Positions 26,494 through 36,035 are shown, numbered from the stretch's first letter. The stretch is 64,000 bases of DNA from Paenibacillus sp. UNC451MF (GCF_000686845.1 NZ_JMLS01000020.1:1-64000), one strand, 5' to 3'. Notes: generated from the letters alone by a model not told the origin. A program made the numbers and translations.

Positions 26494-27825
26494 TTGAAAA
26501 AAAGAAGCGTTCGTATTGCGACATGTGCAGCAATTTTATTGTCTATGACAGCATGTGAACCCATAGCAGGAGAGACTCAGGAAAATATCGCAAAGCCCAC
26601 AAATGAAGGATTAGCTTCGAGCCAGCCGATCGTGCTGAAGGTATTACAACACAGCGGTACCCTAAGCGATGAAGAATTTCAGAAACTGATGGTTAAGCCG
26701 GTTGAGGAAAAATATCCCAACATCACCTTGGAGCTTGTTCGCAACGGTAAAGGTTCGGCAATTGAGCAATTGATAATGTCGGGGGCTGTGCCCGATATTA
26801 TCTTTACCTCAGCTGGTACGGCACTTACCAATCTGATACAGCTTGAGGTACCTCTCGATTTGTCGGACAAAATTCGATCCGAGAAGCTCGACAGCAGTCA
26901 ATATGATCCACATGCACTGGACGCAATCAAGCTTATTTCGGGCAAAGAAAAAATGTACGCGCTCCCATTTTCAATTAATTTCAGCGTCTTGTACTACAAT
27001 AAGGATATTTTCGATAAGTTCGGCATTCCCTATCCGAAAGACAGTATGACGTGGGAGGATACGATTGAATTAGCCAAAAAGATGACACGGCCGACGGAAG
27101 ACATCATGGGCTTTGACTCGCTTACCGTAGAAAGGTATGGTGCCCAAATGTCGTTGCCATTCATTAATTATGACACCAATAAAGCGGTCTTCGCCACGGA
27201 TGGCTGGAAGCGTGCTTTTGAAGTGTACAAAGCTTTCAAGACGATTCCAGGCAACAAGAGTAGTACCCCACTCCCACTCGTCGACGCATTCATTAAAAAC
27301 CGCAATTTGGCTATGATGGTGGCGTACGGTGCGGTAGTTGGCAGCATTGAAGAACAGCACAACAAAGGGAATCCGATGAATTGGGATATGGTTACCGTGC
27401 CACAATTTAAGGAAGCACCGGGAAAGTCGTGGGAAATCGACCTTCATGCGCTTGCCGTATCGTCAAAAACTAAACATAAGGACGAGGCTTTCAAGGTCGT
27501 ATCTTTGCTCACCGCCAATGAGGAGGTCCAGACTGCAATGACTCGTGAAGGAAGGCTGACAAGCCTTAAAAACAAAAAAGTACTCGATGCGTTCGGTAGC
27601 AGCCTGAACACACTGAAAGGTAAAAATATGGATGCTATTCTGAAAAGCTCCCCTGCGCCGAGTACGCCACCTTCAGAATACAAGGAAATTGCGAAACGCC
27701 AGATCGTCCCGGCATTTAACAAGGTGATAGATCAGGATATGGATATTAATACTGCGCTTCGCGAGGCAGAGGAGCTGGCGGATAAAGAAATAACGGAGAA
27801 GCTGAAAGCAGCTGTTATTAAATAA
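26494..27825 (+). CDS. Extracellular solute-binding lipoprotein (family 1), copy A
   Basis: 443 residues; TTG start after GAGGAGGG. Signal MKKRSVRIATCAAILLSMTAC gives a lipobox Cys21. The mature part has FQKLMVKPVEEKYPNITLEL, PDIIFTSAGTALTNL, ALPFSINFSVLYYNKDIFDKF and GIPYPKDSMTWEDTIELAKK, which are hallmarks of sugar-binding proteins of CUT1 ABC systems. It follows the sulfatase by 64 bp, likely in one operon. No permease or ATPase gene accompanies it, so it must work with a transporter encoded elsewhere or with the LplB/YtcP pair. Confidence 0.92.
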   Translation: MKKRSVRIATCAAILLSMTACEPIAGETQENIAKPTNEGLASSQPIVLKVLQHSGTLSDEEFQKLMVKPVEEKYPNITLELVRNGKGSAIEQLIMSGAVPDIIFTSAGTALTNLIQLEVPLDLSDKIRSEKLDSSQYDPHALDAIKLISGKEKMYALPFSINFSVLYYNKDIFDKFGIPYPKDSMTWEDTIELAKKMTRPTEDIMGFDSLTVERYGAQMSLPFINYDTNKAVFATDGWKRAFEVYKAFKTIPGNKSSTPLPLVDAFIKNRNLAMMVAYGAVVGSIEEQHNKGNPMNWDMVTVPQFKEAPGKSWEIDLHALAVSSKTKHKDEAFKVVSLLTANEEVQTAMTREGRLTSLKNKKVLDAFGSSLNTLKGKNMDAILKSSPAPSTPPSEYKEIAKRQIVPAFNKVIDQDMDINTALREAEELADKEITEKLKAAVIK

Positions 27826-27884
27826 CAACAGAGCATGAGGCAAGATGCCATTTTTCGAGTTGGAAGATGGATGCAAATAACAAT

Positions 27885-28180
27885 GAATATTAGTTTTGGC
27901 TTATGTACCACGAGACAAACAATGAGGAGCTGAAGCGGTTAGCCGAAGCTTGCGAGAGCAAGATGGACAAGTGTATCGACAATATGAGGAGCTTCACCAC
28001 GATGTCGGCTTTATGTGGAGCCTGAGCTCCGTCGCGAACTATAAAACTGACGGGGAGCAAGGAGTCGAAGCTGCGTGCTTTGAAGGTGGCGGCATGGCCG
28101 GCCGGTTCAACATCCGTAGCAATTTCATCCGTGCCTGGAATGATACCAATTTTAAAGGAGAGAATGTAGGCGTCGTGTAA
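27885..28180 (+). pseudogene. Decayed GH88 unsaturated glucuronyl hydrolase fragment
   Basis: One frame gives NNEELKRLAEACESKMDKCID, and another gives YEELHHDVGFMWSLSSVANY and GRFNIRSNFIRAWND. These are consecutive conserved blocks of GH88 unsaturated glucuronyl hydrolases, including the HHDVGFMW motif. A third frame carries SKLRALKVAAW between them, so at least two frameshifts are needed to join the pieces. Both ends are missing. It indicates that this locus once processed unsaturated uronic-acid disaccharides, as produced by polysaccharide lyases. Confidence 0.75.
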
Positions 28181-28280
28181 GCAAGTACTAGGGAAAATGA
28201 ATAGAGGTTGGACTTCGTTGGCGTCTAATCTCAATCAGGAATCCAAATGAAGGTAAACATTCAATAAATTAACGAATATA

Positions 28281-28294
28281 TGAAAACGTTTTCT
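28281..28294. promoter_or_regulatory. CcpA catabolite-repression element (cre)
   Basis: TGAAAACGTTTTCT is a near-perfect palindromic match to the cre consensus. It lies about 50 bases before the start of the binding-protein gene at 28345, in promoter position. Confidence 0.6.
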
Positions 28295-28344
28295 AATATA
28301 GGCTATAGTCTATAGAAATAAAAAATAACCTGGGGGATTTAGAG

Positions 28345-29643
28345 ATGAAAAGAAAGATCAATACCGTATCTGCGCTCGTTTTGTCGGTGGCCATGCTTGC
28401 TGGCTGCAGTTCCGCTCCTAATGGTGAAGGAAATACGAATAAACAACAGCAGCCTATAACACTGAAATTTTATACGGGAGACAAAGATTACGAAGACAGA
28501 TTTAAAAGAGAAATCGCTGACAAGGTAAAGGCCAAGTATCCGTACATTTCGTTTGAGTTTCAAGGGGGCAAAGACTTAAAGGAGCTTGTTCTTGCAGGTC
28601 AAAGTCCAGATTTGTACTATCAGGGATTATCTGCGTTAGATACCAATCTTGTGAATTTGAATATGCAATTCGATCTATCCGATTTGATCAAAAAATCAGG
28701 CTTCGATCTGAACCGGATCGACCCGGCATATTTGGACATCATACGCACCGCTTCGCAAGGTTACGGCGGTACGTATTTCGGACTTCCTGTAACTACGTTT
28801 ACTCCGGTATTGTTCTACAACAAAGAAGTTTTTGATAAATTCGGTGTTCCTTATCCCAAGGACGGTATGACATGGGACGATGCATATGAATTGTCCCGCA
28901 AACTGACGAAGGAAGTCGACGGTGTGCAGTATAAGGGAATGACCATGAACTTTCAGTATTTGCTTGACAATAATCAGCTCGCCGCACCTTATCTTCACCC
29001 TAAGGAAGATAAGGCGGCGGTTAACACTCCGGAATGGCGTTCCATTTTTACGACGCTTGGTAAGTTTTATCAGATTCCTCTGAACAATCCATTGGATGAT
29101 CGGAGCAGGGTTAAAGAAGTGAATGACTTTACCAAGGAGCGGATCTCGGCTATGCACGCGGATGTGACGGCGGCCATCGATAGCTTCCCATCCGACTTCG
29201 TCAATTGGGATATGGTTACACTGCCGACGATGACCGAAGCGAAAGGGCTCAATGCTCAGCTGAATCCAAGGTTTTACTACATCATGAGCTCCAGCAAACA
29301 TAAGGAAGATGCATTCAAGGTAATCGAATTCGTTCTGTCGCAAGAGATGCAGCTGGCAGCAAGTAAAGCCGGCAAGTCAACGGTATTAAACAATGAAGAA
29401 GTGAAGAAGGCGTACGGTCAAGAGTTTGACAAGCTAAAAGAAAAAAATATAGGCGCCCTGTACTTCAACAAACCGGTGAAACCGGCTGCCGCACGCGATG
29501 CTAAGTTGACGGCAATTCCGGCATCGCCCATTGCAAACAAAGAATTCATTCAGTTCATCAAAGGTGCGAAAGACATCAATACGTCATTGCGTGATTTTGA
29601 GGAAGCGCTCAACAAAGCTATTCAAGCTGAAAAAGCAAAATAA
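28345..29643 (+). CDS. Extracellular solute-binding lipoprotein (family 1), copy B
   Basis: 432 residues; ATG with GGGGGA upstream. The signal peptide ends in AMLAGC (Cys21), a clear lipobox. KAKYPYISFEFQGG, LPVTTFTPVLFYNKEVFDKF and GVPYPKDGMTWDDAYELSRK are shared with copies A and D; the C-terminus is Lys/Ala-rich. A cre site lies in its promoter, so carbon catabolite repression is likely. Its C-terminal third is duplicated immediately downstream as a fragment. No permease is adjacent. Confidence 0.92.
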   Translation: MKRKINTVSALVLSVAMLAGCSSAPNGEGNTNKQQQPITLKFYTGDKDYEDRFKREIADKVKAKYPYISFEFQGGKDLKELVLAGQSPDLYYQGLSALDTNLVNLNMQFDLSDLIKKSGFDLNRIDPAYLDIIRTASQGYGGTYFGLPVTTFTPVLFYNKEVFDKFGVPYPKDGMTWDDAYELSRKLTKEVDGVQYKGMTMNFQYLLDNNQLAAPYLHPKEDKAAVNTPEWRSIFTTLGKFYQIPLNNPLDDRSRVKEVNDFTKERISAMHADVTAAIDSFPSDFVNWDMVTLPTMTEAKGLNAQLNPRFYYIMSSSKHKEDAFKVIEFVLSQEMQLAASKAGKSTVLNNEEVKKAYGQEFDKLKEKNIGALYFNKPVKPAAARDAKLTAIPASPIANKEFIQFIKGAKDINTSLRDFEEALNKAIQAEKAK

Positions 29644-29667
29644 TAGTTTCCTCTGACGCAAGCAGCA

Positions 29668-30050
29668 TCTCGGCTATGCATGCGGATGTGACCGCGGCCA
29701 TGGATAGCTTCCCGTCCGACTTCGTCAATTGGGATATGGTTTCTCTGCCGACCATGACTGAAGCGAGAAGCATCAATGCGCAGCTGAATCCAAGATTTTA
29801 CTATACCATGAACTCCAGCAAATACAAGGAAGATGCATTCAAGGTAATTGAATTCGTCTTGTCGCAAGAAATGCAGCTGGCAGCAAGTAAAGCAGGTAAG
29901 ACAACGGTATTGAACAATGAAGAAGTGAAGAAGGCGTACGGTCGAGATTTTGGGAAGCTGAAAGGAAAAAATACAAACGCCCTGTACTATAACAAATCGG
30001 TGAAGCCGGCTGCTGCACGCGATGCAAAGCTGACCCCGGTACCGGCAGAA
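29668..30050 (+). pseudogene. Partial tandem duplicate of binding-protein copy B (C-terminal piece)
   Basis: The translation ISAMHADVTAAMDSFPSDF through LNPRFYYTMNSSKYKEDAFK to AAARDAKLTPVPA matches copy B (about 29134-29520) almost residue for residue, with scattered substitutions. The 5' two thirds and the very C-terminus are missing and no start is in place. At its 3' side it runs straight into the antisense AraC remnant. The divergence shows it is an old paralogous piece, not a recent duplication. Confidence 0.85.
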
Positions 30051-30083
30051 TTCGTCTATGGAGGTGCGCCACGATGCAAACTT

Positions 30084-30545
30084 TTTATTGAATTGGCGCG
30101 GGCTTTCGCCGGTATGCTTTTTGAAAAATTTAGAGAATGAAAATATACCGTTTAACCCGAGATCGGCGGCAATTTCGGAAATGCTTTGTTCTTTGTAACG
30201 AAGCATTTCCTCTATTTTTTGAACCCGGATTTGATCGATATACGATTTTAGGCTTTCTCCGTTTATCTCTTTAAATTTCTTCGATAAATGGCTGCGAGTA
30301 TACGATAGCTCATCGGCCAGCTCGTTAATCGTGATCGCTCTTCCATTACGCCCATATACCTTTTCCATGACAAGTTTCGCCAGCAGCTCGGACGAATCGT
30401 CAGTTTTGTGAAAGTCGTTGGACTGAATGTAATAAAACATCGTTTCAAGGAAACCGTTGACAAATGCCTTTTCGTAATTTTTGTAAGCAGAATCATGAAT
30501 GACTGTTTTGAACAGGAGACGCGCCTACTTGTGAACTGTAGTAAA
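30084..30545 (-). pseudogene. Decayed AraC regulator (cassette 2), N-terminus deleted
   Basis: Read on the minus strand, NYEKAFVNGFLETMFYYIQS, ITINELADELSYTRSHLSKK and KEQSISEIAADLGLNGIFSF closely match the intact regulator at 22964-23716. The N-terminal sensor half is gone and the frame shifts near the RLLFK/QFTS junction. The C-terminus is truncated into the binding-protein fragment. The intact gene's upstream region (CACACATxTTTACAA, GACATTCG, TTATAGGTATTATA-like blocks) is still recognisable beyond the break at 30546-30630, so the missing sensor half was lost by internal deletion. Confidence 0.85.
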
Positions 30546-30741
30546 ATCACACATATTTACAAGTAATGCGATAATTCGGACATTCGTTTTCCGTAGAGTA
30601 CGTGATAATTTAAAGGTATTATAGAACATTAGGATGTGTGCTAGCAAGACGATGCAGACAGGATTTTTACTTTTAATGATTGCATAAGGTCAAGAACGCA
30701 GCATCCGAATCTACTTAAAATTTATACTGGAGGAAATGAGA

Positions 30742-32031
30742 ATGAGCAGCCAATCGTCAGTGAAGAAACCTGTTACAGTTGTCATCGTAGGTGCCGGTCA
30801 CCGCAGCCTGATTTACGCTTCATACGCCAAGCAGCATCCCGAGGAAATGAAAATTGTCGGAGTTGTTGATCCAGACGCGGAACGTAGAGCGCTAACTAGA
30901 GAGAGATTTGAATTTTCGGAAGAATGCTGTTTTTCTGATATCGAGGAATTTGTAAGCAAGCCTAAGATGGCGGATGCCGTCATTAACGGCACGATGGACC
31001 ATTTGCACGTTTCGACTTCGATTCCTTTGTTGAAAGCCGGATACGACATGATGTTGGAGAAGCCGATTGGTGTCAGTGCAGATGAAGTGTTACATCTGCA
31101 TGAGGAAGCAGAGCGCTATGGCAGAAAAGTAATGATTTGTCACGTGCTGCGTTATGCGCCATTCTACTCATCGATTCGTCAACAAATCATTGACGGGGCG
31201 ATTGGCGATATTATCAGCATAACTACAGAGGAGAACGTCACTTATCACCATATGGGGATGGCTTATGTTAGAGGAAAATGGGGGCGTCTCGATAAAGGCG
31301 GGTCTTCCATGCTTATGGCTAAAAGCTGCCATGATTTGGACGTAGTGGCTTGGATGAAGGGTGATGTCCGGCCGGTGAAAGTAAGCAGCTTCGGAGGTTT
31401 GCTGCAATTCCGTCCTGAGAATGCGCCTGAAGGTGCAGGCAAACGGTGTCTGGTCGATTGCGCGATTGAACAATCTTGTCCTTACTCCGCGCGGAAAAAC
31501 TATATTGAACAGCGAAAATGGAGAGCTTATGTTAACTACAACACACATCTGGGTGTCGTGATGACGGATGAGGAATTGGAGGAGTCGCTGCGCAATGACA
31601 GCCCGTACGGCCGCTGTGTGTGGCATTGCGATAACGACGTGGTCGATCATCAAACCGTCATCGTCGAGTTTGCAGATGGTAGTGTTGGAACGCATGTAAT
31701 GACAGGAGGCTCCTCAAAGCCGGGTCGTACGATCCATATTATCGGGACTAAAGGCGAAATTCAGGGAGAGATGGAGGAAGGAACGTATGTCATTCGACGT
31801 CCTGATGCCCGCAAAGGCAGCGTCTATTCCGAGCAAAAGATTGAGCTTGGCGTAAAGAGTGACATGCATGGCGGAGGTGACTTGCTGCTTGTCGCCGATT
31901 TCGTCAAAGTAATGTACGGGGCTGCGCCATCGATTTCATCTACATCTCTGGAGAAATCGCTTCACGGGCACTTGATCGGATTTGGGGCCGATCAGTCACG
32001 GTTAGAACAAAGAACCATTGCACTTACATAA
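30742..32031 (+). CDS. Gfo/Idh/MocA-family oxidoreductase with Cys-rich insertion (cassette 2)
   Basis: About 429 residues; the ATG at 30742 (MSSQSSVKK) sits eight bases after GGAGG. The Rossmann motif is VVIVGAGHRSLIYASYAKQH. The catalytic Lys is in MLEKPIGVS, and SCHDLDVVAWM carries the His/Asp pair. Between about residues 235 and 300 it has cysteines in CLVDCAIEQSCPYSARKNY and SPYGRCVWHCDNDVVDHQT, an insertion found in one subgroup of these dehydrogenases and possibly a structural metal site. It probably oxidises a hydroxyl of a sugar or uronic acid with NAD(P). It precedes a sulfatase gene and has a close paralogue at 62002. Confidence 0.9.
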   Translation: MSSQSSVKKPVTVVIVGAGHRSLIYASYAKQHPEEMKIVGVVDPDAERRALTRERFEFSEECCFSDIEEFVSKPKMADAVINGTMDHLHVSTSIPLLKAGYDMMLEKPIGVSADEVLHLHEEAERYGRKVMICHVLRYAPFYSSIRQQIIDGAIGDIISITTEENVTYHHMGMAYVRGKWGRLDKGGSSMLMAKSCHDLDVVAWMKGDVRPVKVSSFGGLLQFRPENAPEGAGKRCLVDCAIEQSCPYSARKNYIEQRKWRAYVNYNTHLGVVMTDEELEESLRNDSPYGRCVWHCDNDVVDHQTVIVEFADGSVGTHVMTGGSSKPGRTIHIIGTKGEIQGEMEEGTYVIRRPDARKGSVYSEQKIELGVKSDMHGGGDLLLVADFVKVMYGAAPSISSTSLEKSLHGHLIGFGADQSRLEQRTIALT

Positions 32032-32128
32032 TTGTAAAGGAAGCTATTTAAGTTGAACCAAAGAAAAACCATCTCACGGAAAGAGCAGGTCGTTCTGGAG
32101 AAGCGTTAGCGTTCACCTTTACACCTTT

Positions 32129-32179
32129 GTCCCCGAATTTTAACCGCTGCAGCGGTATGAATTCAAGAGATTCGGGGAC
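32129..32179 (+). terminator. Long hairpin between oxidoreductase and sulfatase genes
   Basis: GTCCCCGAAT (32129-32138) pairs with ATTCGGGGAC (32170-32179), and the palindrome ACCGCTGCAGCGGT (32143-32156) lies inside. There is no T tract, so it may be an attenuator or RNA-processing structure that tunes expression between the two genes. Confidence 0.45.
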
Positions 32180-32263
32180 AACAGCGATCGGAGGAATGAT
32201 CTGATCTCGCAGCGATAATACGGAGAAAAACTTTGGCTCAACTTATATTGGAGGCGATTGGAT

Positions 32264-33718
32264 ATGGGAAACGAGCACCCGAATCTCATCATTATCATGG
32301 CGGATCAATTGAGGCTGGATGCTATCGGCGTCCATACCCCGAACATTAATCGGATAAAACAAGACAGCGTCGTATTTGAAAGAGCTTATTGCGCTTCTCC
32401 CATTTGCGTACCCGCACGAGGCGCGTTCTTTACCGGAATGTATCCTAACGAAAACGGCTGTCTCATCAATCGAGGTGAGGAAGTGTATTCTAAGGTAAAG
32501 CCGGAATTCGACCATCTATACGGACTTATGGAGCATACTTGGGACAGTTGGCATACGGGGAAGCAGCATCTTCAGATGAAGCCCCCCCTGGATAAATCTC
32601 CTGACAGCAAGACGAACTGGAGAAAGCTCGAGGGCCGATATGAAGTGTTTTTGAAGGAGAACAATAAAAAAAGGCCCGGTGGACCGAATTATCGGGGGAT
32701 TGTGCCGGAGATGGCCTATGGGACGATAACGCGTCCCCAGTCGTATTCGATACCTACGACTGGCCGTTATGAAGAAGGCGAGGAGTTCTTTATCGACGAG
32801 TTTATTGCCAAAGACTCCGTGGAAGCGATTCGACAACGGGACCGTTCCAAGCCGTTTCTGCTCAATGCGATGTTCCACGCGCCTCATCCTCCCTTGGATA
32901 TTCCCGACCCATGGTATAACTTGGTCGATAAAGTCGATTTGCCTGACAATGTCGGGAAGTGGTGCGGGAATCAGTCGCCGCTGCAACTATATAATTTGAC
33001 CGGTGCGATCGGTACACGTTATACGAGGGAAGAGTGGAGACAAATATGGAAAGTGTATATGGGCTTGGTATCGCTGCTTGATCATTGTGTGGGCCAGATT
33101 ATTGACGAATTAAAGCGTCAGGATTTATACGACAACAGCCTCATTATATTTACAAGTGATCACGGAGAGATGCTGGGCTCGCACGGATTATGGCAAAAAA
33201 TGTGTATGTACGAGGAATCGGTTCATACACCATTATATATGAAGTTTCCGGCTCATTTCAAACCTGCGATAGTTTCAAGCAGCTCGTTGGTCAGCAGCAT
33301 CGATGTGCTGTCGACGATATGTGATTATATGCAGATCAAGCCGAAGTCTCCAATGTCCGGACGATCCCTAATGCCAGTAATTAATGGAAGTTCGGAAGGC
33401 CGTGACAACATCTTTATTCAATACGACGGCAACGGAGGAAGAGGCAATTTTGGTCGCTGCATCGTTGAAGGTGATTACAAGCTGATCGTCGATATGTTTA
33501 AAAATGAGACGTATATCGAGCTGTACAACGTAATTAGCGATTCGCAAGAGATGGACAATCTCGCATTTCAAGATGAAGCATATCGCGAGCGCATTGAACG
33601 GATGCTGAAGCACTTGCGCGAGCATATGCAATCGACGAACGATCTTTTGGAATTGCCGCATGACCTGTACAACCGGTTTTTACAAGACTACACAGAGTTT
33701 AAGGGAGATGTTCGTTAA
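32264..33718 (+). CDS. Cys-type sulfatase (copy 2)
   Basis: About 484 residues from the ATG at 32264 (MGNEHPNLIIIMADQLR), with GGAGG nine bases upstream; a TTG two codons earlier is the alternative. Active-site motif ASPICVPARGAFFTG, with Cys48 as the formylglycine precursor. IFTSDHGEMLGSHGLWQK is the C-terminal metal site, and FHAPHPPLDIPD the conserved middle block. It lacks a signal peptide. The stop codon overlaps the next ATG (TAATG), so it is translationally coupled to the D-2-hydroxyacid dehydrogenase copy 2. It is only distantly similar to copy 1, which suggests a different sulfate ester. Confidence 0.93.
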   Translation: MGNEHPNLIIIMADQLRLDAIGVHTPNINRIKQDSVVFERAYCASPICVPARGAFFTGMYPNENGCLINRGEEVYSKVKPEFDHLYGLMEHTWDSWHTGKQHLQMKPPLDKSPDSKTNWRKLEGRYEVFLKENNKKRPGGPNYRGIVPEMAYGTITRPQSYSIPTTGRYEEGEEFFIDEFIAKDSVEAIRQRDRSKPFLLNAMFHAPHPPLDIPDPWYNLVDKVDLPDNVGKWCGNQSPLQLYNLTGAIGTRYTREEWRQIWKVYMGLVSLLDHCVGQIIDELKRQDLYDNSLIIFTSDHGEMLGSHGLWQKMCMYEESVHTPLYMKFPAHFKPAIVSSSSLVSSIDVLSTICDYMQIKPKSPMSGRSLMPVINGSSEGRDNIFIQYDGNGGRGNFGRCIVEGDYKLIVDMFKNETYIELYNVISDSQEMDNLAFQDEAYRERIERMLKHLREHMQSTNDLLELPHDLYNRFLQDYTEFKGDVR

Positions 33719-34707
33719 TGAAGATGAAAGCGTATGTTCTGCCATCAAAGCGCCAGTTGAATCTGGTTTGCTCCCCGGACTGCAAGCAATGGATAGAGGA
33801 GCAGTTCAACCTGGTCTGGAATGAGACGGATGAGGAGTATACGCAGGAGCAGTTGATGGAAATGATGACCGATGCGGAAGTGATCCTTACAAGCTGGGGA
33901 TCGCCAATAATTACGGAGGAGATGTTGGCACGGGCTCCTAAGCTCCGCTATATCGGACATGCTGCCGGTACGATCAAAAAGCGTATTCCGAAGCAAGCTT
34001 TTGCCCAAGGGATATCCATTTATTCCGCAGCTCCCCGCATTGCTTGGAGTGTAGGAGAATATTGCCTTGCCGCATTGATGACCTTGTTAAGGAAGTTCCC
34101 GCAATACGAAGCGAACTTTCGCAAAGGCGGTTGGAAACTGAACCATGTCAGAGGCAACGAATTATTCGGAAAGAAAGTAGGCATCGTATCGGCGAGCTCG
34201 ACCGGAAGAGCGTTTATTCAGCTGTTGAAGCCTTTTCAAGTGGACATTTTGGTCTACGATCCATACTTGAGCGAGCAAAGAGCAGAGGAGCTGGGGGTGC
34301 GTCGTGCATCCTTGGAAGAGGTGGTGGATTGCCCGATCATTTCCATTCACGCGCCTTCCATTCCGGCGACGGACAATCTTGTGCATGCGGAACTGATTCG
34401 CCGTATTAAAGATGGCGCTATACTCATTAATTCCTCGCGTGGAGAAGTACTGGACGAGCAAGTTCTGTTCTCGGAATTGCAGACCGGCCGGTTTTATGCC
34501 GCTCTCGATGTATTTATCAAGGGTCCATCGAAAGAATCGCCGCTTCGCGAGTTGGACAACGTACTATTGACGCCACATGTGGCAGGAGATACCGTGGATG
34601 GCCGTCTGGCGCTGATGGGAGAAATCGTCGCCGACATATTGCGCAAAGAACAGGGCGCGCCTACCCGTTTCGAAGTGCATGAATATCAATGGGACATATT
34701 AGCTTGA
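33718..34707 (+). CDS. D-isomer-specific 2-hydroxyacid dehydrogenase family protein (copy 2)
   Basis: 329 residues, the same length as copy 1 (23926), and near-identical over most of its length (MKMKAYVLPSK, NETDEEYTQEQLMEMM, LTSWGSPIITEEMLARAPK). The catalytic residues are kept: Arg in INSSRGEVLDEQ, the following Glu, and His in LLTPHVAGDT. The dinucleotide-binding loop again reads GIVSASSTGRAF, without GxGxxG. Its ATG overlaps the sulfatase stop. In cassette 1 the gene order is dehydrogenase then sulfatase; here it is sulfatase then dehydrogenase, so the genes travelled as a set but were rearranged. Confidence 0.88.
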   Translation: MKMKAYVLPSKRQLNLVCSPDCKQWIEEQFNLVWNETDEEYTQEQLMEMMTDAEVILTSWGSPIITEEMLARAPKLRYIGHAAGTIKKRIPKQAFAQGISIYSAAPRIAWSVGEYCLAALMTLLRKFPQYEANFRKGGWKLNHVRGNELFGKKVGIVSASSTGRAFIQLLKPFQVDILVYDPYLSEQRAEELGVRRASLEEVVDCPIISIHAPSIPATDNLVHAELIRRIKDGAILINSSRGEVLDEQVLFSELQTGRFYAALDVFIKGPSKESPLRELDNVLLTPHVAGDTVDGRLALMGEIVADILRKEQGAPTRFEVHEYQWDILA

Positions 34708-35171
34708 TTGTGCGTTGGAACATTAGTCAGATCATAAGATTTAGCGTTGACCAACTGTTCAGCCTCGCTGAAACATCTTGTATAGGTCCCTGAGGCATTT
34801 TCTTTTTTCATTTTGAAAAGTTAAGATAAACGATTATTTGGAACCATGGTGCATTCATTGCGATAAATTCTCTTACATCTCTATCCAAACGAGTCGTTAA
34901 GTTCGATTGAGGTTATTGTGTATCTAGGTGAAAGGTCATGATGAACAAATATGAATCCTTTATCGGCGTCGTCATTGAGAAGCTGGAGCAGACATACCGG
35001 GATTTAAGTCTGATCCGAAACGGGCTGGCAAGTGTTGGAGGAGGGGCAGTCTGACGAAACGATCTGCAATACGCCGTAGTTGATTACGATTTCCGATCTA
35101 TTGAGCGCGTCGCAGTAGTTGGTTGAGGAGTTGGAGGCGCGATTTCCTGGATTGAAGTGGTAGGTTAGCTT
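34708..35171. other. Gene-free spacer with a 38-codon frame of unknown nature
   Basis: A hairpin with GCCTC/GAGGC arms and a following T run near 34765-34810 may end the cassette 2 operon. At 34938-35054 there is a frame starting MMNKYESFIGVVIEKLEQTY with AGGTGAAAGG upstream, ending after 38 codons; I do not recognise it. Short EELEARFPGLKW-like coding traces near 35124-35162 resemble the N-terminal part of a binding protein and probably belong to the fragment that follows. Confidence 0.4.
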
Positions 35172-35501
35172 AAGCTGCGAAGAGGGCTGAAATATCCCAA
35201 TGTGACTTTAGAGCGCAGCGAAAGAGTCCCCCAAGTTAATGAAATTACCGACCGTATTGCTGCAGGAGCGGTTCCGGATATTTTGTTAACGGGATTTTAC
35301 TTTATCCCCAACTTGAGCGACCTCGGAATTCCGCTGGAAATCGATGATAGAATTAAGCAAAGCGGCGTCGATTTATCCACCTTCGAGCCTGTAGCCCTGG
35401 ATGCGTTAAAAGGATTTCGTGATGGAAAGCTGGTTGCGCTGCCTTTCTACATGGGGACGACGGCATTGTTCTATAACAAGGATATTCTGAATATTAAGTA
35501 A
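35172..35501 (+). pseudogene. Truncated solute-binding protein fragment, copy C
   Basis: LKYPNVTLERSERVPQVNEI, then ITDRIAAGAVPDILLTGFYF and LPFYMGTTALFYNKDI match the N-terminal lobe of the binding proteins at 26494, 28345 and 52319. The signal peptide is missing and the protein stops at the point where relatives continue with FDKFGIPYPKD. Both ends are lost, so it is a remnant. Confidence 0.8.
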
Positions 35502-36035
35502 GACTTACATCAACTATTTCCCTAATCACGATAAAGTCGGTGTGAGTCTTTCGTTTTTTAAGAAATTCATCCTGATCTGCTTCCTGAATATCTTGCTTAT
35601 TGTTGAAATCGATACATTTCACTGTTCCGCTAGATTGTCAAGGTTAGGCAATGATCTCGATACCGCTCATACAACCAACAATTGATCCATCAGGAATTTC
35701 CGCTGCAATCCTACCTGTGCTTAAAGTCGTTGGGAAGCGAACTGTACGCTTTCATTACGCCCCAAGATCCCTAATTCACCTAATTACATGAACGTGAATT
35801 AGAATCGAAATGGAGTTATTACAAGGGGGGCGGTTCGTTAGGGATATCCTATGAAAAGCAGTTGGCTCCATTAACGGAATATGACAAGAACGAGAAATAA
35901 AATAACGTTCTAGGCTCTTACTAATCGTGGTAATGCAGAAGAATCACACGTAACAGCGATCCTACCGGTTTCGATTACTGGAGCGTGCTATTGTTTCGAG
36001 GAGGATACTATCCATGAAGCCTAATAAGCTTACGA
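35502..36035. other. Gene-free stretch
   Basis: A hairpin (AAGACTTACATC about 35500-35512 with GGTGTGAGTCTT about 35539-35550, G-U pairs allowed, then TCGTTTTTT) ends the binding-protein fragment and looks like an old terminator. Beyond that I see only a short coding trace (LQSYLCLKSLGSELYAF near 35700) that I cannot assign; stops are frequent in all frames. Confidence 0.4.

Noticed and set aside
28696-29343. Open frame (215 codons) on the minus strand
   Set aside because: Antisense to binding-protein copy B; composition mirrors the sense gene.
29622-30440. Minus-strand frame as one 272-residue AraC protein
   Set aside because: Only the first part is AraC; the rest is the antisense of the binding-protein fragment, so it is a chance fusion of two remnants.
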